Shown: piece after piece, positions 1-5,030 of the stretch
Numbering within the stretch: the first letter of the stretch is position 1
How the letters are laid out: the number at the start of each line of letters is the position of its first letter
Origin: JANRKT01 sp033763355
Lineage (GTDB): Bacteria; Bacteroidota; Bacteroidia; Chitinophagales; Chitinophagaceae
NCBI GenBank assembly: GCA_033763355.1
Contig: JANRKT010000063.1
Location: forward strand, 1 to 6,406
Direction: 5' to 3'
DNA length: 6,406 nucleotides
The notes under the pieces: model-generated
The model's database searches: none
The model's input: only the letters and a program-made list of their open reading frames with translations
Told to the model about the DNA's origin: nothing
Position numbers and translations under genes: made by a program

Positions 1-1
1 C

Positions 2-187
2 AAAGAAACAATTGCACCGGTGGAAGAAGCGCATCGTGCCTGCTCCGCCTGTTTGCTGCACCATATTGCGATGAAGCTGAAACGGAAAGTTTACTGGGAC
101 CCGGTGAAAGAGCAGTTTAAAAACGATGATGAAGCGAATAAAATGCTGAGCCGTACGCAACGCAAAGGGTATGAAGTGAAAGTATAG
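2..187 (+). CDS. Gfo/Idh/MocA-family oxidoreductase, C-terminal end only (5'-truncated by window)
   Basis: The first complete codon is at 2 and the stop TAG is at 185-187, leaving 61 residues of a longer gene. The tail carries a signature I recognise from Bacteroidota Gfo/Idh/MocA dehydrogenases: a helix ending HHIAMKLKRKVYWD, then PVKEQFKNDDEANKMLSR, then a short basic end (GYEVKV). In full-length relatives this segment follows an N-terminal Rossmann domain that binds NAD(P) and an alpha/beta substrate domain; relatives of this type often carry a Tat signal, which cannot be checked here. The likely role is NAD(P)-dependent oxidation or reduction of a sugar or sugar-like polyol. It lies 107 bases upstream of the exported cassette on the same strand and may or may not be co-transcribed with it. 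The family call is fairly secure; substrate and location are unknown. Confidence 0.8.
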   Translation, partial: KETIAPVEEAHRACSACLLHHIAMKLKRKVYWDPVKEQFKNDDEANKMLSRTQRKGYEVKV

Positions 188-294
188 AATTTTTGTGTAG
201 CTAACTTTTGTTCCCTGATTAATCTTCCCTTGCGACGCTCCGTTCAGGGTTCTGTTCGCTATTGAGCTTTTAACGATATGCCTAACTTGTTTAG
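188..294. other. Intergenic gap with no clear promoter or terminator
   Basis: This 107-base stretch separates the upstream oxidoreductase from the five-gene cluster and is the only sizeable non-coding part of the window. I looked for the Bacteroidota promoter pattern (TTG, about 19-21 bases, TAnnTTTG). The nearest matches are TAACTTTTG at 202-210 and TAACTTGT at 283-290; the first lacks a correctly spaced -33 element and the second would start transcription at or inside the next gene. There is no stem followed by a T-run, so no classical intrinsic terminator. It contains the inverted repeat listed at 213-249. A promoter for the cluster may still be here but cannot be placed. Confidence 0.5.
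213..249. repeat. Weak inverted repeat (CCCTGA / TCAGGG)
   Basis: CCCTGA at 213-218 is an exact inverted match to TCAGGG at 244-249, enclosing a 25-base loop. A second CCCT at 227-230 could pair with AGGG at 246-249 instead. The stem is short and has no T-run after it, so it is a poor terminator. The core (CTTGCGACGCTCCGTTCAGG) is more GC-rich than its surroundings and resembles the short palindrome-like intergenic repeats (of the CTTCGACTCCGCTCAGG kind) often scattered in bacterial genomes. It may be a copy of such a repeat or just a chance stem. Confidence 0.3.
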
Positions 295-1320
295 ATGAAA
301 ATAATTCTGTTTCATATTCTGCTATTGTTCCTGCAAACTGCAACCGGGCAGGGAACTAATGGTACAGCTGTCAAACATTTTAAAAGGATTAATTTCGAAC
401 CAACTATTTTTTACCGGGATTATTATTCAGGCACGGCGCCTGTACTCACCATAAATCCGGGTGATACTGTCAGTACCGAAAGCATTGATGCAGGTGGTTA
501 CGATGAAAAAGGATTAAAAGTATCTGAAAGGGGCAACCCTCTTACCGGCCCTTTCTTTATTGAAGGCGCTGCTCCGGGAGATGCCATTGCAGTAACCATT
601 ACAAAACTTTCGCTTAACAGGAATTATGCTACGACACTGGAGGCGCTGACGCCACGAAGCCTGCCCGGTAAAGATGCAAAGCAAAAATGGAGAACTGCAA
701 AATTGGTTAAATGGAACCTTGACCTGGAAAATAATATTGCGACCCCGGTAAATAAACATGAACATTTGCAGGACTTCAAAATTCCTTTACATCCTTTTTG
801 GGGTTGTGTGGGTGTTGCACCGGCAGGTGTAAAGAAAATTCCAACCGGTGCTTCGGGGGTTTATGGCGGCAATCTCGATTTTAAATTCATTACTCAGTCA
901 GCCACAGTTTACCTCCCGGTATATCACAGTGGTGCATTACTGTTCATGGGCGACGGCCATGCAGTGCAGGGAGATGGTGAACTAAACGGCGATGCACTGG
1001 AAACTTCGATGAGTTTTGAGTTTACGGTGCGGGTCATTAAAAACGGAGCCGCTGAATTGCAGCACCCAAGAGCTGAAGACAGCAACTATATTATGGCTTT
1101 CGGGATTGAAAAAAATCTGGATGAGGCCTTAAAAACTGCGACACAAAATTTATTGAACTGGCTGCAAAAAGATTACCAGCTTTCTTACATTGAAGCAACA
1201 CAGGTAATTGGGACTTCGGTTAACTATTTTATTCCGAAAATAGCTGCAACAATAGTTGAAATAGCAGCAATGATTCCAAAAAAAATTCTTGAACCTTTAA
1301 AAAATATAACTGAGGAATGA
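295..1320 (+). CDS. Exported acetamidase/formamidase-family protein (FmdA/AmdA type)
   Basis: The 341-residue product belongs to the FmdA_AmdA family, whose characterised members hydrolyse acetamide or formamide to ammonia and the acid. Visible landmarks: a signal peptide at 1-18 (MK then a Leu/Ile/Phe-rich core, ATG|Q cleavage); the N-terminal motif NPLTGPFFIEGAAPGD at 81-96; FWGCVGVAPAG at 168-178; the loop SGVYGGNLD at 187-195; and the strongly conserved GDGHAVQGDGE at 219-229, with Asp220, His222, Asp227 and Glu229 as likely metal or active-site residues. The C-terminal helices end in the family-typical MIPKK segment. Length is normal for the family plus a signal peptide. An in-frame TAG at 292-294 abuts the start, so ATG 295 is the earliest start. 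The gene overlaps the next by ATGA. The unusual point is export: an extracytoplasmic position suggests the substrate is not simply cytoplasmic acetamide. Family is confident, substrate is not. Confidence 0.9.
   Translation: MKIILFHILLLFLQTATGQGTNGTAVKHFKRINFEPTIFYRDYYSGTAPVLTINPGDTVSTESIDAGGYDEKGLKVSERGNPLTGPFFIEGAAPGDAIAVTITKLSLNRNYATTLEALTPRSLPGKDAKQKWRTAKLVKWNLDLENNIATPVNKHEHLQDFKIPLHPFWGCVGVAPAGVKKIPTGASGVYGGNLDFKFITQSATVYLPVYHSGALLFMGDGHAVQGDGELNGDALETSMSFEFTVRVIKNGAAELQHPRAEDSNYIMAFGIEKNLDEALKTATQNLLNWLQKDYQLSYIEATQVIGTSVNYFIPKIAATIVEIAAMIPKKILEPLKNITEE
1317..1320 (+). other. ATGA stop/start overlap (translational coupling)
   Basis: The ATG of the lipoprotein oxidoreductase (1317-1319) overlaps the TGA of the acetamidase-like gene (1318-1320). 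Such overlaps usually let terminating ribosomes restart on the next frame and give coupled expression of the two products. The GAGG at 1312-1316 is too close to the ATG to be a standard ribosome binding site, which makes coupling more likely. Confidence 0.75.
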
Positions 1321-2717
1321 TTTATTCTAAACCCAACAGCGCCGCCCTTCATAGATTTATCATGGTTATTACAGGCATTCTTTTTTTATCAGCATGCAGC
1401 AACAATAAAATGACAACAACCAAACCTGTACAGCTCATCACCCTCGACCCCGGACATTTTCATGCAGCCCTGGTGCAAAAAACAATGTATGCTGATGTAG
1501 ATTCAGCAGTATATGTGTATGCACCTGAGGGAAATGACTTAAAACTTCATTTGGGTAGGATTAATTCATACAATGCAAGAACAGAATCCCCAACCAGGTG
1601 GAAGGAAGAAATTTATACCGGCAATGATTTTTTTGAAAAGATGATTGGAGCGAAGAAGGGGAATGTGGTGGTGCTGTCAGGCAATAACCAGAAGAAGACA
1701 GATTATATTTTGCAATCACTGCAAAACGGGTTGAATGTATTTGCAGACAAACCGATGGTGATAGATGCAGCCGGTTTTGAAAAACTAAAGCAGGCATTTG
1801 AAGTGGCTGCAAAGAATAAACTGCTGTTATATGATATCATGACCGAGCGATACGAGATAAACACCATCCTTCAGCGGGAGCTTTCCATGATACCTGAAAT
1901 ATTTGGCAAACTGCAAAAAGGCACATCGGATAATCCCGCCATCACCAAGGAAAGTATTCATCATTTCTATAAATATGTTTCAGGCAGTGTGCTCACAAGA
2001 CCGGCCTGGTTTATGGATGTATCACAACAGGGTGAAGGCATCGTGGATGTAATGACGCATCTTGTTGATTTGGTACAGTGGGAATGTTTTCCGGAACAGG
2101 TTATTGACTATACGAAAGATATTACAATCAATACAACTAAAAGATGGGCAACAGGTATGAGCCTGCAGGAGTTCAAAGCAATTACAAAGCAGGACAGTTT
2201 CCCGGCTTATCTCCATAATTCTTTAACCAATGATACCAGCATCGGCGTCTATTGTAATGGTGAAATCAATTACACCATTAAAGGCATTCATGCAAAAACA
2301 TCGGTGATATGGAATTATAAGGCCCCGGAAGGAACAGGTGACACACATTATTCAATTATGAGGGGGACAAAAGCAAATCTGGTTATACGACAAGGGAAGG
2401 AGGAAAGCTATAAACCTGTTTTATATATAGAACCGGTAACAGATGATACCGCCTTTCAAACAAACTTAAAGCAACACTTTAATATAATAAGTACAAAATT
2501 CCCCGGTGTTGAATTATACAAGATTGGAAAGGGATGGAGTGTTAAATTACCGGAGCGGCTGGTGGAAGGCCATGAAGCGCATTTTGCACGGGTGACGGAA
2601 AAATTTCTTGAATATTTAAAAAATGGAAACATGCCTGCCTGGGAAATGCCGAATATGCTGTCAAAATATTATACAACCACAAAAGCGTTAGAGATGGCAT
2701 TAAAAAATAAACAATGA
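1317..2717 (+). CDS. Lipoprotein oxidoreductase, Gfo/Idh/MocA-like with putative oxidoreductase C-terminal domain
   Basis: The 466-residue product resembles Bacteroidota lipoproteins annotated as putative oxidoreductases. Residues 1-27 form a lipoprotein signal: basic n-region (Lys5, Arg13), hydrophobic stretch, lipobox LSAC with Cys27. The mature start (SNNKMTTT) has no acidic run of the Bacteroidota surface-export type, so a periplasm-facing anchor is more likely than the cell surface. Residues about 37-150 resemble a Rossmann domain (LITLDPGHFHAALVQ, VVVLSGNN), but the usual GxGxxG is absent. The catalytic pattern of Gfo/Idh/MocA enzymes seems kept: Lys145 in ADKP (family EKP), and Asp244 and His248 in GEGIVDVMTHLVD (family DxGxH). 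The C-terminal part (about 160-460) is the larger substrate/oligomerisation domain. ATG 1317 is preferred over the internal Met16 because only the longer form has a charged n-region, and it forms the ATGA overlap. Likely acts on a carbohydrate with a tightly bound nicotinamide cofactor, or has lost redox activity; substrate unknown. Confidence 0.82.
   Translation: MIYSKPNSAALHRFIMVITGILFLSACSNNKMTTTKPVQLITLDPGHFHAALVQKTMYADVDSAVYVYAPEGNDLKLHLGRINSYNARTESPTRWKEEIYTGNDFFEKMIGAKKGNVVVLSGNNQKKTDYILQSLQNGLNVFADKPMVIDAAGFEKLKQAFEVAAKNKLLLYDIMTERYEINTILQRELSMIPEIFGKLQKGTSDNPAITKESIHHFYKYVSGSVLTRPAWFMDVSQQGEGIVDVMTHLVDLVQWECFPEQVIDYTKDITINTTKRWATGMSLQEFKAITKQDSFPAYLHNSLTNDTSIGVYCNGEINYTIKGIHAKTSVIWNYKAPEGTGDTHYSIMRGTKANLVIRQGKEESYKPVLYIEPVTDDTAFQTNLKQHFNIISTKFPGVELYKIGKGWSVKLPERLVEGHEAHFARVTEKFLEYLKNGNMPAWEMPNMLSKYYTTTKALEMALKNKQ
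2714..2717 (+). other. ATGA stop/start overlap (translational coupling)
   Basis: The ATG of the bicupin gene (2714-2716) overlaps the TGA of the lipoprotein oxidoreductase (2715-2717). No Shine-Dalgarno site precedes it, only an A-rich stretch (TTAAAAAATAAACA), and a TAA in the bicupin frame at 2708-2710 rules out a longer start. Together with the overlap at 1317-1320, this ties three genes into one translational series. Confidence 0.75.
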
Positions 2718-3487
2718 AATACATTCTTCTTATTGGTTTTGTAATTTATGTTTCTTTGGCAACGGCTCAAAAAACAGATTCATTAGCTCCTTATGTATAT
2801 CGCTGGAGCAATCTTGAAGCAATAAAAGAAGATACAAGGATACGGAGACAGATACTGGAGGGAAGTACCACATCTTTGTCTTATTTCGAAGTGCATGCCT
2901 CCACACTCGAATCCGGCAAAGCCCCTCACCCGCCCCACAAACACGATGACCAGGAAGAGCTGATGATTGTATTAGAAGGGACCGTGAAGATTACTATAAA
3001 TGGTATAAGTAAAATCCTCGGTTCCGGAAGCATCGCATTTGCTATGCCCGGTGATGAGCATGGAATAGAAAATGCAGGAACCACACAGGCCACTTACTAT
3101 ATTCTTAAATACAAAGGCAGATTCCCCAATCATGAACGGGGCAAGCAGGCTGGCGGTTCTTTTATGCTTGACTGGAATGATTTGCAAACCCGCAATACCG
3201 GTAAGGGTTATCGCAGGGATTTTTTTAACAGGGCTACATCACAATTAGCGCAGTTTGAAATGCACACCACCGCATTGAATGCTGATTCGGCAAGTCATGC
3301 GCCACATACACATGTCCAGGAAGAAATTATTCTGATACTGCGGGGTAATGTAACCATGCATATTGACGGAAAACTGTTTCCGGCATCATACGGTGATGTT
3401 GTTTTTCTTCCTTCCCGTATTCCGCATGCTTTGCTGAATACAGGAAAGGAGCAATGTGAGTATTTTGCTTTTCAGTGGAGAAATTAA
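2714..3487 (+). CDS. Exported bicupin (two-cupin metal-binding protein)
   Basis: The 257-residue product has a signal peptide at 1-18 (ATA|Q) followed by two cupin_2 barrels. Cupin 1 (about 57-133) shows HxHxxxxE at His75, His77 and Glu82, then Gly89, and the second motif P112-G-D-E-H116 with Asn120. Cupin 2 (about 178-254) shows His198, His200, Glu204 and Gly211, then Pro233 and His238 with Asn242. Both sites therefore keep a full 3-His/1-Glu metal set, suggesting two metal centres (Mn, Fe, Ni or Zn cannot be told apart). Bicupins include dioxygenases, decarboxylases, isomerases and (S)-ureidoglycine aminohydrolase, which is of similar length; I cannot choose among these. The gene overlaps the oxidoreductase upstream by ATGA and precedes the propeller gene by 23 bases, so it probably acts on the same extracytoplasmic substrate or its product. 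Fold call is strong, reaction unknown. Confidence 0.88.
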   Translation: MKYILLIGFVIYVSLATAQKTDSLAPYVYRWSNLEAIKEDTRIRRQILEGSTTSLSYFEVHASTLESGKAPHPPHKHDDQEELMIVLEGTVKITINGISKILGSGSIAFAMPGDEHGIENAGTTQATYYILKYKGRFPNHERGKQAGGSFMLDWNDLQTRNTGKGYRRDFFNRATSQLAQFEMHTTALNADSASHAPHTHVQEEIILILRGNVTMHIDGKLFPASYGDVVFLPSRIPHALLNTGKEQCEYFAFQWRN

Positions 3488-3510
3488 TTTATCAGCTTAA
3501 AATAAACCAC

Positions 3511-5007
3511 ATGAAAAAAATCATACCATTACTAAGTTGCCTGTTAGTAATTATGGTGCATACCCATGCGCAGCAAAAGACGGGTCTGTTTGATGGCAAT
3601 GAAGATGTGGGTAACCCGATTAAAAAAGGCGCTGCTGCTTATAACCCTCAAACACAGGAATACAGCATGGAGTGTGGCGGTAAAAACATGTGGGCCAATG
3701 ATGACCAGTTTCGGTTTATCTGGAAAAAGATAAAAGGCGATTTTATTATCAGTGCTACAGTTCGTTTTATAGGAGCCGGAACAGACCCGCACCGCAAAAT
3801 CGGAATTATTGCAAGAAATGAACTGACACCCAACTCTCCCTACGCAGATGCATGTGTGCATGGCGATGGGTTAACATCATTGCAGTTCAGAAAAACAGAT
3901 ACATCGCAAACAGAACAGGTGGTATTATCATCCAATCCGGTTTATATTGAACTGCAGCGGTCGGGAAATATTTTTACTTTTTCAGCAGCAGCTCCCGGAG
4001 AAAATTATAAATCTTCTTCTAAAGAACTTGTTTTAAATGAAGAAGTATATGCCGGTCTATTTATATGTTCACATAATGAAAATGTGGTGGAGAAAGCAGT
4101 GTTCAGCAATGTCCGCATCATCATTCCTGCAGCAAAAGATTTCCGCCCTTACCGTGATTATATCGGCAGCCATGTTGAAGTGATGGATGTATTTACCGGC
4201 CATCGCAAAATTCTTCACAGTGCATCAAATTCATTGCAGGCCCCCAACTGGACAAAGGACGGTAAACATCTTATTTATAATTCTGAAGGTTTATTGTACA
4301 AGCTGGACCTCACAAATAATTCAGTAGCTACATTGAATACCGGTTTCGCCAATCAGAATAATAATGACCATGTAATATCTTTTGATGGGAAACAATTGGC
4401 CATCAGTCACCATGTTGGTGAAAAAAGAATTTCAACCTTGTTTACATTACCAATAACCGGTTCGGATAAACCCATGCAAATCACTTCCCCCGATTCAGGC
4501 CATTCTTATTTGCATAGCTGGTCACCTGATGGAAAGAAATTAATCTTTACAGGTCAGCGAAAAAATCAATACGATATCTGGGCAATTGATATCATTACAA
4601 AAAAAGAAACACAGCTCACCAATACACCAACACTGGATGATTCACCGGAATACAGCCCCGATGGCAAATGGATTTATTTTAATTCCGTAAGAACAGGCAC
4701 GATGAAGCTCTGGCGTATGAAACCCGATGGCAGTGGCCAGGAGCAGGTGACCTTTGATGAATACAATGACTGGTTCCCGCATTTTTCACCTGACGGTAAA
4801 TGGATAGTTTATCTGTCATACCCGAAAGAAATCAACCCTGCAGAACATCCCTGGTACCAGAAAATTTATTTGCGGTTAATGCCGGCAAGCGGAGGCGTGC
4901 CAAAGACCATTGCGTATGTCTATGGCGGGCAGGGAACGATTAATGTGCCATCGTGGTCACCGGACAGTAAACGAATTGCTTTTGTAAGTAATACAAAGTA
5001 CCCCTGA
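3511..5007 (+). CDS. Exported ConA-like domain plus six-bladed TolB-type beta-propeller protein
   Basis: From ATG 3511 the product is 498 residues. A signal peptide spans 1-21 (MKK, hydrophobic core, THA|Q). Residues about 25-205 resemble a concanavalin A-like/DUF1349-type sandwich (GLFDG near the start, ANDDQFRFIWKKIKGDFIIS, then KIGIIARNEL), a fold that often binds or cleaves glycans. The rest is a TolB/PD40 propeller with six motifs: WTKDGKHLIY (247), SFDGKQLAIS (290), WSPDGKKLIF (337), YSPDGKWIYF (381), FSPDGKWIVY (425) and WSPDSKRIAF (482). The protein ends just after the sixth motif; the missing outer strands are probably supplied by VEVMDVFTGHRKIL at 222-235, closing the ring. A longer start at 3475 would overlap the bicupin and bury the signal peptide behind 12 residues, so 3511 is chosen. 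No Pal/Tol genes are nearby, so it is not the cell-division TolB despite the common automatic label. Likely role: carbohydrate or protein binding, possibly catalytic; uncertain. Confidence 0.85.
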   Translation: MKKIIPLLSCLLVIMVHTHAQQKTGLFDGNEDVGNPIKKGAAAYNPQTQEYSMECGGKNMWANDDQFRFIWKKIKGDFIISATVRFIGAGTDPHRKIGIIARNELTPNSPYADACVHGDGLTSLQFRKTDTSQTEQVVLSSNPVYIELQRSGNIFTFSAAAPGENYKSSSKELVLNEEVYAGLFICSHNENVVEKAVFSNVRIIIPAAKDFRPYRDYIGSHVEVMDVFTGHRKILHSASNSLQAPNWTKDGKHLIYNSEGLLYKLDLTNNSVATLNTGFANQNNNDHVISFDGKQLAISHHVGEKRISTLFTLPITGSDKPMQITSPDSGHSYLHSWSPDGKKLIFTGQRKNQYDIWAIDIITKKETQLTNTPTLDDSPEYSPDGKWIYFNSVRTGTMKLWRMKPDGSGQEQVTFDEYNDWFPHFSPDGKWIVYLSYPKEINPAEHPWYQKIYLRLMPASGGVPKTIAYVYGGQGTINVPSWSPDSKRIAFVSNTKYP

Positions 5008-5030
5008 AAAGGAATAATTAATCTCTCAAT

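Noticed and set aside
202..290. Bacteroidota-type -7 promoter elements at 202-210 and 283-290
   Set aside because: The first has no -33 element at the right distance; the second matches the fixed bases only partly and would place the transcript start at or within the following gene.
1278..1292. Run of eight A residues near the end of the acetamidase-like gene as a -1 frameshift site into the oxidoreductase frame
   Set aside because: The oxidoreductase frame has a TGA at 1290-1292 directly after the A-run, so a shift would terminate and not fuse the two proteins.
1362..1400. Internal Met16 (ATG at 1362) as the start of the lipoprotein oxidoreductase
   Set aside because: The shorter form would lack the basic n-region of its signal peptide and would lose the ATGA overlap; ATG 1317 is better.
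3475..3510. Upstream ATG at 3475 as the start of the ConA-propeller gene, overlapping the bicupin gene by 13 bases
   Set aside because: It would add MEKLIYQLKINH in front of a well-formed signal peptide that begins MKKIIPLL at 3511, and there is no ribosome binding site for it.
3511..3545. LLSC in the signal peptide of the propeller protein as a lipobox
   Set aside because: The Cys is at residue 10, too early for a lipoprotein signal, and the hydrophobic core continues past it to a good THA|Q signal peptidase I site.
3544..3861. Antisense open frame of 105 codons opposite the propeller gene
   Set aside because: It lies wholly inside a gene with clear domain motifs, shows no recognisable domain, and its composition looks like a reverse-frame shadow. 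The same holds for other minus-strand frames at 514-765, 1561-1812, 5018-5290 and 5961-6194.
3511..5007. Reading the propeller protein as the Tol-Pal system TolB
   Set aside because: The N-terminal domain is a ConA-like sandwich and not the TolB N-terminal domain, and no tolQRA or pal genes are in view; only the propeller is shared.
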